Below, one piece after another: positions 1 through 11,186 of a stretch of 64,000 bases of DNA. Source of the DNA: Fusobacterium perfoetens ATCC 29250 (GTDB lineage: Bacteria > Fusobacteriota > Fusobacteriia > Fusobacteriales > Fusobacteriaceae). Position 1 is the stretch's first letter; every line of letters begins with the position of its first letter. The stretch covers positions 23,840-87,839 of the forward strand of contig NZ_JHXW01000011.1 in assembly GCF_000622245.1 (NCBI RefSeq). The letters are read 5' to 3'. Below the pieces are notes generated by a model, which was given only the letters and a program-made list of their open reading frames with translations, had not been told where the DNA came from and ran no database searches. Position numbers and translations under genes: made by a program.

Positions 1-1251
1 ATCTTCTATAGTACCTCTAAATTTTAAAACAGTGGCTATAACATCAATAAATTTATCTGCTCCTTTAACTCCAACAGCTTGAGCTCCTAAAACTTTTTTA
101 CTTTCTTTTTCATATAAAAGTTTTATACTTATAGGTGTAGCTCCAGGATAATAATTAGCATGGTCATTAGGGTGAAGATACATTTTTTCATATTTTTTAC
201 CAAGGACTTTTATACTTCTCTCATTTAATCCTGTAGAAGCTCCTGTTAAAGAAAATACTTTTATAACAGAAGTTCCAAAACTTCCTTTATATGTTTTACC
301 TTTTTCCATAATATTATCAGCTACTATTCTTCCTTGTCTATTGGCAGGACCAGCTAAAGCTATAGATACATCTTGACCTGTTACAAAATGTTTTACCAAA
401 ATGGCATCTCCAAGAGCATAAATATCTTTTATATTAGTTTCAAGAGAATCGTTTACTAAAATATGACCTCTCTCTCCTAGATTTATTCCTGAATTTTTTA
501 AGAAATTTGTATCAGGAGTTACACCAATAGCTAGGATTACCATATCTCCCTCAACCTTATTTCCATTTTCAAGAGAAATTACTACTCTCTCATTTTTTTC
601 TTCAAATTTTATTACTTTATTATTTGTTAATAAATTAACTCCATTACTCATAAGTTCAACTTCTAAAAGATTAGAAATTTCACTGTCAAAAGGAGCAAGG
701 ATACTAAGAGCAGCCTCGATAATAGTTGTATTAACCCCTTTTTCTTGTAAATTTTCAGCAGCCTCTATTCCAATAAAGCCACCACCAATTACAATGGCAT
801 CTTTAATAGGTTTTTCTTTTAATTTTTCCATAATTTTATCAAGGTCAGTTACATTTCTAAGAGTATAAATATTATTTCCATTAATTCCTTCAATAGGTGG
901 AACTAAAGGCTTAGCTCCAGGAGCTAATACAAGATAATCAAAAGTTTCTGTATATTCTCCAACATTATTTTTAATGACTACTTTTTTATTACTAGAATCA
1001 ACAGATATTACTTCACTATTAATTCTTACATCTATATTAAATCTCTTTTTTAATTTTTCAGGAGTTTGAACTAATAAGCTTTCTCTATTTTCAATTACTC
1101 CACTGATGTGATAGGGTAATCCACAATTAGCAAAAGATACATGTTGCCCTTTTTCAAGTAAAATAATTTCTAAATTTTCATTTAATCTTCTAAGTCTAGT
1201 AGCAGTAGAAGCTCCTCCAGCTACTCCTCCAACAATTAAAACTTTTTTCAT
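1..1251 (-). CDS. CoA-disulfide reductase / NADH oxidase family flavoprotein (3' end outside window)
   Basis: 417 codons are visible from an ATG at 1251, preceded by an AGGAGG-like site; the C-terminus lies beyond position 1. The N-terminus has a Rossmann FAD-binding motif (VGGVAGGAS, residues about 8-16) and the single redox cysteine context FANCGLPYH with Cys43. This is the signature of the CoA-disulfide reductase/Nox group of pyridine nucleotide-disulfide oxidoreductases. A second nucleotide-binding motif (VIGGGFIGIEAAE) lies mid-protein. Members reduce CoA or related disulfides with NAD(P)H, or reduce O2. The protein is cytosolic. A C-terminal rhodanese domain, found in some relatives, cannot be judged here. 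It is divergent from an HxlR regulator that probably controls it. The family is certain; the exact substrate is not. Confidence 0.85.
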   Translation of the reverse strand, partial: MKKVLIVGGVAGGASTATRLRRLNENLEIILLEKGQHVSFANCGLPYHISGVIENRESLLVQTPEKLKKRFNIDVRINSEVISVDSSNKKVVIKNNVGEYTETFDYLVLAPGAKPLVPPIEGINGNNIYTLRNVTDLDKIMEKLKEKPIKDAIVIGGGFIGIEAAENLQEKGVNTTIIEAALSILAPFDSEISNLLEVELMSNGVNLLTNNKVIKFEEKNERVVISLENGNKVEGDMVILAIGVTPDTNFLKNSGINLGERGHILVNDSLETNIKDIYALGDAILVKHFVTGQDVSIALAGPANRQGRIVADNIMEKGKTYKGSFGTSVIKVFSLTGASTGLNERSIKVLGKKYEKMYLHPNDHANYYPGATPISIKLLYEKESKKVLGAQAVGVKGADKFIDVIATVLKFRGTIED

Positions 1252-1285
1252 AATTACCTCCTTAAAATAATTATTTTATAATCTC

Positions 1286-1314
1286 ATTATAGATTAAATA
1301 TCATTTTTAGTAAA
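1286..1314 (-). promoter_or_regulatory. Promoter of the CoA-disulfide reductase gene
   Basis: On the minus strand, TTTACT (1309-1314) and TATAAT (1286-1291) are separated by 17 bp, about 35 bp before the start codon. The fit to a vegetative sigma promoter is good. Confidence 0.6.
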
Positions 1315-1321
1315 GTACAGT

Positions 1322-1349
1322 CTTTTTTGTCCATATTTACTTTTTTGTC
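1322..1349. promoter_or_regulatory. Direct repeat, candidate HxlR operator
   Basis: The 10-mer CTTTTTTGTC occurs at 1322-1331 and again at 1340-1349, an 18-bp period, just upstream of the reductase promoter and within the divergent intergenic region. The placement suits a regulator site. Binding by the adjacent HxlR protein is inference. Confidence 0.35.
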
Positions 1350-1390
1350 TGTAAGTAATAAAATATAGAAAATGCTAAGGAGGGGATAGT

Positions 1391-1765
1391 ATGGATTCTA
1401 ATAAACAATATAACTGTTATTTTGAATTGACTCTTGATATAATGGGTGGAAAATGGAAACCAATAATTTTATATTATATAAATTCTAATGGAGTTGCAAG
1501 GCATAGTGATTTAAAAAGATTTATTCCAAGTATAAATGAAAGAATGTTAACAAGACAACTAAGAGAATTGGAAACTGACCTATTAATTAAAAGAAAAGTA
1601 TATCCTGTTGTCCCACCAAAAGTAGAATATTCTCTTACAGAGTATGGAAAATCTTTAATTCCAATATTATCTTCATTAGTTCAGTGGGGAAAAGATTACG
1701 CTAATTCTAGAAATTTTACAAATTTTAAAATGGATATATCCAACAAAAATGAAGAATTAAAATAG
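1391..1765 (+). CDS. HxlR-family winged-helix transcriptional regulator
   Basis: This 124-residue protein has the HxlR hallmark segment around residues 8-24 (CYFELTLDIMGGKWKPII) followed by a winged helix, the usual size for the family. Cys9 is placed like the sensing cysteine near the N-terminus of YodB/HypR-type thiol- or quinone-responsive members. The start is set by AGGAGGGG at 1379-1386. It is divergent from a CoA-disulfide reductase gene, so a redox-responsive repressor of that gene is a reasonable inference. The target and the signal are not shown by sequence. Confidence 0.85.
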   Translation: MDSNKQYNCYFELTLDIMGGKWKPIILYYINSNGVARHSDLKRFIPSINERMLTRQLRELETDLLIKRKVYPVVPPKVEYSLTEYGKSLIPILSSLVQWGKDYANSRNFTNFKMDISNKNEELK

Positions 1766-1934
1766 AAAAGTACTAAAATAAAAAAACATGTGTGGTTAAA
1801 AATTGATATTTCATAAAGAAAAAATTAATAAAAAATGGTAAAAAATTTATTTTAGCTTGATATATAGATTCTTTTATGAGATAATGTCTTTAATAAAAAA
1901 GGATATTAAAAAAAATTTGGGAACAGTGGGGAAT

Positions 1935-2648
1935 ATGTACAAAAATTTTTCTAAAATATATGATAAATTTATGGAAAATTGTAATTATGATGATTGGACA
2001 CAATTTTTAAAAAATATAATTTCTGATTATAAATTACAAGATAAAAAAATATTAGATTTAGGTTGTGGTACTGGAGAAATTCTTTTGAGGTTGGAAGAAT
2101 ATAATTGTAGTGGATTAGATTTATCTTCCGAGATGTTAAAAAAAGCAAATATTAAATTGAAAGGAAAGAATATACCACTTTTCTTAGGAGATATGCGAGA
2201 ATTTAATACAGGAGAAAAGTATGGTATTATTTTTTCTTTTTTTGATACTTTAAATCATTTAACTTCTAATGAGGATTTACTAGATACTTTTAATAGTGTA
2301 AAAAACTCTTTAGAAGATGGTGGAATTTATATATTTGATGTTGTAGATAGAGAGTTTATGGATAAGATGTTTCCTAATGGTGTTTTTGCTGATGTTAGAA
2401 AAGATTTTTCTATGATATGGGAGCATGAAGTTGAAGAAGAATCAGGATTAGATATAATTGAAGCTACATATTTTATAAAAAATAAAAATAAAACTTATGA
2501 TAGATTTGCTGAAGTTTATGAGAAAAAAATATTTACAAAAGAAGAAATAGAATCTGCTTGTAATTTAAGTGGATTATCTGTCGAAAAAATTATTGTAGAT
2601 GAAAATTTAGCTGGAAAAAGATATTTTTATATTTTAAAAAATAATTAA
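1935..2648 (+). CDS. Class I SAM-dependent methyltransferase
   Basis: The protein is 237 residues from ATG 1935. A longer reading from 1857 exists in frame, but a GGGGA site lies just before 1935 and family homology begins there. The SAM-binding motif I, ILDLGCGTGE, is at residues 39-48, followed by a DLS acidic loop. The closest resemblance is to small-molecule methyltransferases of the ubiE/tehB-like group with the opening YDKFM. The substrate is unknown. It ends 20 bp before the first ATP synthase operon gene and is likely co-transcribed with it. Confidence 0.8.
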   Translation: MYKNFSKIYDKFMENCNYDDWTQFLKNIISDYKLQDKKILDLGCGTGEILLRLEEYNCSGLDLSSEMLKKANIKLKGKNIPLFLGDMREFNTGEKYGIIFSFFDTLNHLTSNEDLLDTFNSVKNSLEDGGIYIFDVVDREFMDKMFPNGVFADVRKDFSMIWEHEVEEESGLDIIEATYFIKNKNKTYDRFAEVYEKKIFTKEEIESACNLSGLSVEKIIVDENLAGKRYFYILKNN

Positions 2649-2668
2649 AATAGTTTTGAAGAGGAAAA

Positions 2669-2878
2669 ATGTTAAAGTTTAATAAAGATTTTTTTAGATA
2701 TTTTGCCTTATTAGGGACATTAGGATTCGTTATAATTGGGAATATTTTAGTTTCTTTAAGCATATATTTTCTTATACAAAAATTTTTCTTTGAAAGCCAT
2801 TTACTATTTATAATATTTTTACTTTTAGGAGTAGTAAGTGGGTTTTATAGTGTATATAAACAAATAATGAAAAAGTAG
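2669..2878 (+). CDS. AtpZ/AtpI-family small membrane protein
   Basis: This 69-residue protein has two hydrophobic spans, about 12-35 and 45-63. Its position at the head of an F1Fo operon and its size match AtpZ (DUF3573-like/AtpI superfamily), which partners AtpI and is thought to aid c-ring assembly or Mg2+/Ca2+ supply. It has an AGAGGAAA ribosome site, and the next gene starts 10 bp downstream. Confidence 0.7.
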   Translation: MLKFNKDFFRYFALLGTLGFVIIGNILVSLSIYFLIQKFFFESHLLFIIFLLLGVVSGFYSVYKQIMKK

Positions 2879-2887
2879 AGAGGCATT

Positions 2888-3262
2888 ATGGAAGATATAA
2901 AAAAAATTATAAAAAATTCATTAATAACCTCTATAATAGTTTTAGTTTATGGCTTAATAGTAGGAAGTAAAGAAGTATATGGAGGAATGTTTTTAGGTTC
3001 TCTAATATCTATTTTTTGCTTTTATACTATCTATTTAGATGTAAAGACTTCTTTATTAAAAGGAGCAAGTTTTAAAAGTGGTGTTCTAAACTATTTAAAA
3101 AGATACTTTATTTATTGTGTATCTTTAGGAATTTCGATTTATTTTTTTAGTTTGGGAATGATGTTAGGTACTGCCATAGGACTATTGAATATTAGATTCA
3201 ATATATTACTGATGGTTTTATATAAAAATCTTTTAAAGTGGAAAGATAAGTATCTAAAATAG
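2888..3262 (+). CDS. atpI: ATP synthase subunit I (AtpI-like assembly factor)
   Basis: This 124-residue membrane protein has about four hydrophobic segments. It lies between the AtpZ-like gene and atpB, the standard place for AtpI, which helps assemble the c-ring. Sequence conservation of this family is low, so the call rests on context, length and topology. It is transcribed with the ATPase genes; atpB starts 20 bp after it. Confidence 0.7.
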   Translation: MEDIKKIIKNSLITSIIVLVYGLIVGSKEVYGGMFLGSLISIFCFYTIYLDVKTSLLKGASFKSGVLNYLKRYFIYCVSLGISIYFFSLGMMLGTAIGLLNIRFNILLMVLYKNLLKWKDKYLK

Positions 3263-3281
3263 GGAAAGAGAGGAGATTTTT

Positions 3282-4389
<1,108 letters not shown>

Positions 4390-4423
4390 AAAATTGTTAT
4401 AGAACTGGAAAGGAGGGAGTATT

Positions 4424-4927
4424 TTGGCAACACAAACAATGCCCGCTATTTCAATTGATGTCAATATGTTTTGGCAAATAATCAACTTCTTTGTTTTAAT
4501 AGTTGTTTTTAATAAATATTTTAAAAAACCTTTAGGAAGAATAATTAAAGAAAGAAGAGAAAAAATATCAGGAGATTTAGAGGAAGCTAAAAAGAATAAA
4601 GAGATAGCTGAAGCTGAAGTAGAAAAAGCTAAAGTTATATTAAGAGAAGCAAAAGATGAAGCTCATAAAATAATAACAACTGCTGAGAAAAAGGCAGATG
4701 AAAGAAGAGAAGAAATAATAAAAAGTGCCACATTCCAAAGAGACAAAATTCTAAAAAGTGCTGAAATAGAAGTAGAAAAAATGAAAGAAAAAGCAAGAAA
4801 AGACATTAAAGAAGAAATGCAAAAAATAGCTGTCCAACTTGCTGAAAAACTTGTAAATGAAAAATTAGATTCTAAAAAAGGAAGTGCTTTAATAGATAAC
4901 TTTATAGATGAGATGGGAGATGCTTAA
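4424..4927 (+). CDS. atpF: F1Fo ATP synthase subunit b
   Basis: The protein is 167 residues from a TTG start fixed by GGAGGGAG about 8 bp upstream. One N-terminal membrane span (about 14-32) is followed by a long charged coiled coil rich in Glu, Lys and Ala, the peripheral stalk. Its last base is shared with the first base of the atpH start codon (TAATG), suggesting translational coupling. Confidence 0.93.
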   Translation: MATQTMPAISIDVNMFWQIINFFVLIVVFNKYFKKPLGRIIKERREKISGDLEEAKKNKEIAEAEVEKAKVILREAKDEAHKIITTAEKKADERREEIIKSATFQRDKILKSAEIEVEKMKEKARKDIKEEMQKIAVQLAEKLVNEKLDSKKGSALIDNFIDEMGDA

Positions 4928-5454
4928 TGGCAGACAATAAAGTTGGAAAAAGATATGCTGAAGCAATTTATTCAGTAGGAGAATCTAATAATAATTTAAA
5001 AGAAATTTATGAAGCACTTAATCTTTTAATGGAGATGTATTTAAAAGATAAAGAGTTTAAAAATATAATAAATCATCCATTAATATCTTTGGAAGAAAAA
5101 AAAGATTTCTTAAGTAAAATATATTTTTCAGAAAAAGAAAAAGTAAAAGATATTATATTCTATCTTTTAGAAAAAGGAAGAATAATAGATATTAAAGAAA
5201 TTGTAGCTGAATATTTAAAAATTTATTATCTAAAAAATAAAATTTTAGATGTAGAAGCTACATTTGCTCAAGATATAACAGAAAAACAAAGAGAAAGATT
5301 AATCAAAAATTTAGAAAAAAGAACTAATAAAAAAATTAATCTTAAAGTTAATATTGATAAGTCAATAATTGGTGGAGGAATTTTAAAAATAGGTGACAAG
5401 ATAATAGATGGAACTATAAAAACTCAATTAAAGACTTTAATCAAACAAGATTAA
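4927..5454 (+). CDS. atpH: F1Fo ATP synthase subunit delta
   Basis: This 175-residue soluble stalk protein (OSCP type) links subunit b to the top of F1. The N-terminal helical domain opens with VGKRYAEAIYSV, typical of the family. The C-terminal part has the GGGILKIGDKIIDGTI signature about 20 residues before the end. It overlaps atpF by one base. Confidence 0.93.
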   Translation: MADNKVGKRYAEAIYSVGESNNNLKEIYEALNLLMEMYLKDKEFKNIINHPLISLEEKKDFLSKIYFSEKEKVKDIIFYLLEKGRIIDIKEIVAEYLKIYYLKNKILDVEATFAQDITEKQRERLIKNLEKRTNKKINLKVNIDKSIIGGGILKIGDKIIDGTIKTQLKTLIKQD

Positions 5455-5480
5455 CATACACATAATCGGAGGTGTATTAG

Positions 5481-6986
5481 GTGAGAATCAGACCAGAAGA
5501 GGTTAGTAATATTATAAAAACTGAAATAGAAAACTATAAAAAAAGTCTTGATATTAAAACTTCAGGTTCTGTATTAGAAGTAGGTGACGGTATTGCTAGA
5601 GTATACGGACTTAGTGATGCAAAAGCAGGAGAATTATTAGAGTTTCCAAATAAAATAATGGGAATGGTACTTAACCTAGAAGAAAATAACGTTGGAGTTA
5701 TCATATTTGGGGATTTCTCTCAAATAAAAGAGGGAGATGAAGTAAAATCTACAGGAAGAATAGTTTCAATTCCAGCAGGAGAAGATTTTTTAGGAAGAGT
5801 TGTTAATGCTTTAGGAGAACCTATAGATGGAAAAGGAGAAATAACTCCTAAAAAATATATGGAACTTGAAAGAAAAGCATCAGGAATTATATCAAGAAAA
5901 CCTGTATTTGAACCTTTACAAACAGGAATTAAATCTATAGACGGAATGGTTCCTATTGGAAGAGGACAAAGAGAACTTATAATAGGTGATAGACAAACAG
6001 GAAAAACAGCAGTAGCTGTAGACGCTATTATAAATCAAAAAGGAACAGGAGTAAAATGTATATATGTAGCTATTGGACAAAAAAGGTCTACAGTAGCTCA
6101 AATATATAAAAAATTAGAAGATTTAGGGGCTATGGAATATACAACAATAGTAGCAGCCACAGCTTCAGAAGCAGCTCCTTTACAATATATGGCTCCATAT
6201 TCAGGAGTTGCTATGGCAGAGTATTTTATGGATAAAGGTGAACATGTGTTAATCGTTTATGATGATTTAACAAAACATGCTGTAGCTTATAGAGAAATGT
6301 CTCTATTATTAAAAAGACCACCTGGAAGAGAAGCTTATCCAGGAGATGTATTCTATTTACATTCAAGATTACTTGAAAGAGCAGCAAAACTTTCAGATGA
6401 ATTAGGTGGAGGTTCAATAACAGCTTTACCAATAATCGAGACTCAAGCTGGAGACGTAGCTGCTTATATTCCAACAAACGTTATTTCAATAACTGATGGT
6501 CAAATATTCCTAGATTCACAATTATTTAACTCAGGATTTAGACCAGCTATAGATGCTGGAATATCAGTTTCAAGGGTTGGAGGAGCAGCTCAAATAAAGG
6601 CAATGAAACAAGTAGCAGCAAAAGTAAAACTAGAATTAGCTCAATATACAGAGTTATTAACATTTGCTCAATTTGGTTCTGATTTAGATAAATCTACAAA
6701 GGCTCAATTAGAGAGAGGACATAGAATAATGGCTATGTTAAAACAACCTCAAAATAAACCTTATCCAGTAGAAGAACAAGTAATTTCTTTCTTTGCAGTA
6801 ACTAAAGGATTCTTTGATGATATAGATGTAGATAAAGTTTTAGACTTTGAAGTTAATTTAATTAAAGAACTAAGAAATACTACAAATTTATTAAATGAAA
6901 TAAAAGAAAAACAAGCTTTAGATAAAGAATTAGAAGATAAAATTTCTACTGCAATAAAAGAATATAAAAAACAATATATTAAATAA
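5481..6986 (+). CDS. atpA: F1Fo ATP synthase subunit alpha
   Basis: The protein is 501 residues from a GTG start behind GGAGGTG. Its P-loop GDRQTGKT is at residues 169-176, and the family signature [11 protein letters not shown] lies later. The non-catalytic nucleotide-binding subunits alternate with beta in the F1 hexamer. The length is typical. It is co-transcribed; the gap to atpG is 14 bp. Confidence 0.97.
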   Translation: MRIRPEEVSNIIKTEIENYKKSLDIKTSGSVLEVGDGIARVYGLSDAKAGELLEFPNKIMGMVLNLEENNVGVIIFGDFSQIKEGDEVKSTGRIVSIPAGEDFLGRVVNALGEPIDGKGEITPKKYMELERKASGIISRKPVFEPLQTGIKSIDGMVPIGRGQRELIIGDRQTGKTAVAVDAIINQKGTGVKCIYVAIGQKRSTVAQIYKKLEDLGAMEYTTIVAATASEAAPLQYMAPYSGVAMAEYFMDKGEHVLIVYDDLTKHAVAYREMSLLLKRPPGREAYPGDVFYLHSRLLERAAKLSDELGGGSITALPIIETQAGDVAAYIPTNVISITDGQIFLDSQLFNSGFRPAIDAGISVSRVGGAAQIKAMKQVAAKVKLELAQYTELLTFAQFGSDLDKSTKAQLERGHRIMAMLKQPQNKPYPVEEQVISFFAVTKGFFDDIDVDKVLDFEVNLIKELRNTTNLLNEIKEKQALDKELEDKISTAIKEYKKQYIK

Positions 6987-7000
6987 AAAGAGGTGAATAT

Positions 7001-7852
7001 ATGGCTGGTTCTAAAGAAATTAAAAGTAGAATAAAAAGTGTTCAGTCTACTCACCAAATAACAAAAGCTATGGAAGTTGTTTCAACTACTAAATTTAAAA
7101 AATTCTCTGAAAAAGTTTTAAAATCTCGTGATTATTCAGAGAGTATTCATAAAATTATGTCAAATATAGCTGCAGGAATAAAATCTGAGAGACATCCTCT
7201 TTTTGATGGAAGGGAAACTGTAAAAAAAATAGGAATTATAGTTTTAACTTCTGATAGAGGACTTTGTGGAAGTTTTAATAGTTTGACATTAAAAAAATTA
7301 AAAGAGGTAGAAGAAAAAAATAAAGATAAAAAAATATCAGTCATAGTTGTTGGAAAAAAAGGAAAAGAATATTGTTCTAAAAGAAGTTATGATATAAAAG
7401 CAGAATATACTCAAATTATTCCTGAAACTATATATGATAAAGCTAAAGAAATAAGTGAAAATATTGTAGAATATTATTATTCTGATATATTTGATGAAGT
7501 ATATTTAATTTACAATAAATTTATTTCAGCTTTAAGAAGTGACCTTTTAGTTAAAAAAATTATTCCTATCGAAAGAGTAGAGACAAATAAAAATATGTCA
7601 TATATTTTTGAACCAGATGCAGAAGCTGTTTTATCTGATTTATTACCTAAATATATAAATATAGAATTATATCAGGCAATGTTAGAAAACACAGCTAGTG
7701 AACACTCAGCTAGAAAAAACGCTATGAAGAGTGCTAACGATAATGCAGAAGAAATGATGAAAGAATTGAATTTACAATATAATAGAGAAAGACAGGCTGC
7801 TATAACTCAAGAAATCACAGAGATAGTAGGAGGAGCACCTGCCTTAAAATAA
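7001..7852 (+). CDS. atpG: F1Fo ATP synthase subunit gamma
   Basis: This is the 283-residue central shaft. The N-terminal helix begins [20 protein letters not shown] and the C-terminus contains the conserved [12 protein letters not shown]. An AGAGGTG site precedes ATG 7001. Length and gene order are standard. Confidence 0.96.
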   Translation: MAGSKEIKSRIKSVQSTHQITKAMEVVSTTKFKKFSEKVLKSRDYSESIHKIMSNIAAGIKSERHPLFDGRETVKKIGIIVLTSDRGLCGSFNSLTLKKLKEVEEKNKDKKISVIVVGKKGKEYCSKRSYDIKAEYTQIIPETIYDKAKEISENIVEYYYSDIFDEVYLIYNKFISALRSDLLVKKIIPIERVETNKNMSYIFEPDAEAVLSDLLPKYINIELYQAMLENTASEHSARKNAMKSANDNAEEMMKELNLQYNRERQAAITQEITEIVGGAPALK

Positions 7853-7856
7853 TTAA

Positions 7857-9287
<1,431 letters not shown>

Positions 9288-9289
9288 AT

Positions 9290-9697
9290 ATGGCGAACTT
9301 TAAATTAGAAATAATAACTCCTATAGGAAAAAAGTTTTCTCAGGAAATTGAATTTGTGAAAGTTAGAACAACAGAAGGAGATATGGGTATTTTATCTAAT
9401 CATGCTCCTTTTGTATCAGGATTACAACCTGAAGAAATATCTATAAGAGTAACTAAAGGAAAAGAAATAAAATATTATATATCTAATGGTTTTATAGAAG
9501 TTAGCAATAATAATGTTACTATTATAGTAGACGAAGCATTATTACCAGAAGAAATAGATATTGAAATGGCAAAAAAAGAAGTTCAATTAGCTCAAGAAAA
9601 ATTAAAAAAAGTTAATGAAGATAAGCAAATTATGATTGTTCAAAAAACTTTACAAGATGCTCTTATGAAGGTAAAAATAGCTGAGAAATTATTATAA
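9290..9697 (+). CDS. atpC: F1Fo ATP synthase subunit epsilon
   Basis: This 135-residue protein has an N-terminal beta sandwich (FKLEIITPIGKKF...EGDMGILSNHAP) and a C-terminal helical hairpin. It is the central-stalk subunit with inhibitory potential. It is the last gene of the operon and is followed at once by a terminator. Confidence 0.94.
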   Translation: MANFKLEIITPIGKKFSQEIEFVKVRTTEGDMGILSNHAPFVSGLQPEEISIRVTKGKEIKYYISNGFIEVSNNNVTIIVDEALLPEEIDIEMAKKEVQLAQEKLKKVNEDKQIMIVQKTLQDALMKVKIAEKLL

Positions 9698-9700
9698 ATT

Positions 9701-9737
9701 AATTAAAAAGAAAGGAGTGAAAGCTCCTTTTTTAATT
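9701..9737 (+). terminator. Terminator of the atp operon
   Basis: The hairpin pairs AAAGGAG (9711-9717) with CTCCTTT (9724-9730), is extended by A/T pairs on both sides, and ends in a T run. Confidence 0.8.
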
Positions 9738-9757
9738 AAGAAAATAGAAGATAGATG

Positions 9758-9786
9758 TTGACATTTAAATCAACAAGGAGTATAAT
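9758..9786 (+). promoter_or_regulatory. Promoter of the DUF3798 ABC operon
   Basis: A consensus promoter: TTGACA (9758-9763), 17 bp, TATAAT (9781-9786). It leaves a leader of about 85 nt before the first gene, in which no known riboswitch was recognised. Confidence 0.8.
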
Positions 9787-9875
9787 AACACTCAATAGTA
9801 ATTATGTCTATTAGTTACAATAATACTAAAATTTTAAACAGTATTAAAAAAATATTTTAATTAGGAGGGAGAAAT

Positions 9876-11054
9876 ATGAAAAAATTATTAGTTTGTTCTT
9901 TTTTACTAGGATGTTGTTCACTAAATGTCTTTGCAGAAGATTATCATATTGGAGTAGTAAGTGGAACTGTATCTCAATCTGAAGACTCTTTAAGAGGAGC
10001 TGAAGCTGTAGCAGCAAAATATGGTAGTGCAGCTAATGGAGGAAAAGTAGTTCATATAACTTATCCAGATAATTTTATGCAAGAAATGGAAACAACAATA
10101 TCTCAAATAACAGCTTTAGCAGATGACCCTAAAATGAAAGCAATAATTATGACAGAAGCTATTCCAGGAACTGTGGAAGCTTATAGAAGAGTAAAAGATA
10201 AAAGACCTGATATTATCTTATTAGCTAATACAGCTCATGAAGACCCAGAAATGATAGCTGATGTTACAGATTTAGCATTATATCCAGATTCAATAGCTAG
10301 AGGATATTTAATAGTTAAGGCAGCAAAAGAAATGGGAGCTAAGAATTTTGTTCATATATCATTCCCTAGACATTTAAGTTATGAAATGTTATCAAGAAGA
10401 AGAAATGTAATGAAAGAAGCAGCAAAAGATTTAGGAATGGGATTCTATGAAGTTTCAGCTCCAGACCCAGTAAGTGATGTAGGAGTAGCTGGAGCACAAC
10501 AATATATACTAGAGCAAGTTCCAAACTGGTTAAAACAATATGGTAAAGATACTGCTTTCTTCTGTACTAATGATGCTCATACAGAACCTTTATTAAAAAG
10601 AGTAGCAGAAGAAGGAGGATATTTTGTAGAGGCTGACTTACCATCTCCAACAATGGGATATCCTGGAGCTCTAGGAATTAAATTTACTAATGATGAAAGA
10701 GGAAATTGGCCAAAAATATTAAAAAAAGTAGAAGATGTTGTTGTTAAAAAAGGTGCTTCTGGAAGAATGGGAACATGGGCATATTCATATAACTTTGCTT
10801 GTGCTTTAGCAATGGCAGATCATGCTGTTAATGTAATAGATGGAAAAACAGATATATTAGATTTTGATGCTGTTATGGAAACATTAAAAGCTAATACTCC
10901 AGGAGCTGGATGGAATGGAAGTTATTTAGTTGATAGTGATGGAATTGAAAGAGAAAACTATATTTTAATATATCAAGATACTTATGTATTTGGAAAAGGA
11001 TATATGGGAATGACTCAGCTAGAAGTTCCTGAAAAATATTTTGATGTAAAATAA
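9876..11054 (+). CDS. DUF3798 periplasmic binding protein of an ABC importer
   Basis: This 392-residue exported protein has a signal peptide of about 20 residues ending NVFA|ED. An LLGC at 10-13 resembles a lipobox, but cleavage at VFA fits better. The body is a type I periplasmic-binding fold (IGVVSGTVSQSEDSLRGAEAV), as in the DUF3798 family. It is followed by a sugar-type ABC ATPase, two permeases and a small membrane protein, so it is the substrate receptor. The substrate is not known. Location next to sialic acid genes is suggestive, but the two units converge and have separate terminators. Confidence 0.8.
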   Translation: MKKLLVCSFLLGCCSLNVFAEDYHIGVVSGTVSQSEDSLRGAEAVAAKYGSAANGGKVVHITYPDNFMQEMETTISQITALADDPKMKAIIMTEAIPGTVEAYRRVKDKRPDIILLANTAHEDPEMIADVTDLALYPDSIARGYLIVKAAKEMGAKNFVHISFPRHLSYEMLSRRRNVMKEAAKDLGMGFYEVSAPDPVSDVGVAGAQQYILEQVPNWLKQYGKDTAFFCTNDAHTEPLLKRVAEEGGYFVEADLPSPTMGYPGALGIKFTNDERGNWPKILKKVEDVVVKKGASGRMGTWAYSYNFACALAMADHAVNVIDGKTDILDFDAVMETLKANTPGAGWNGSYLVDSDGIERENYILIYQDTYVFGKGYMGMTQLEVPEKYFDVK

Positions 11055-11076
11055 TAAAAAATAATAAAAATGAAAG

Positions 11077-11112
11077 ATATGACAAATATAGATTAATCTA
11101 TATTTGTCATAT
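11077..11112 (+). terminator. Long inverted repeat after the binding-protein gene
   Basis: The arms 11077-11094 and 11095-11112 are perfect complements, an 18-bp stem with a TTAA tip. They lie between the binding-protein gene and the ATPase gene and are followed by an A/T-rich tail. Such hairpins often give partial termination or protect the abundant binding-protein message. No other promoter is obvious before the ATPase gene. Confidence 0.6.
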
Positions 11113-11186
11113 TTAAATTTTTAAAAAATTTAAATAAAATTTATAAATATTTTATTTGAGTATTTTAAAAATGAAAGGTGGGATTA

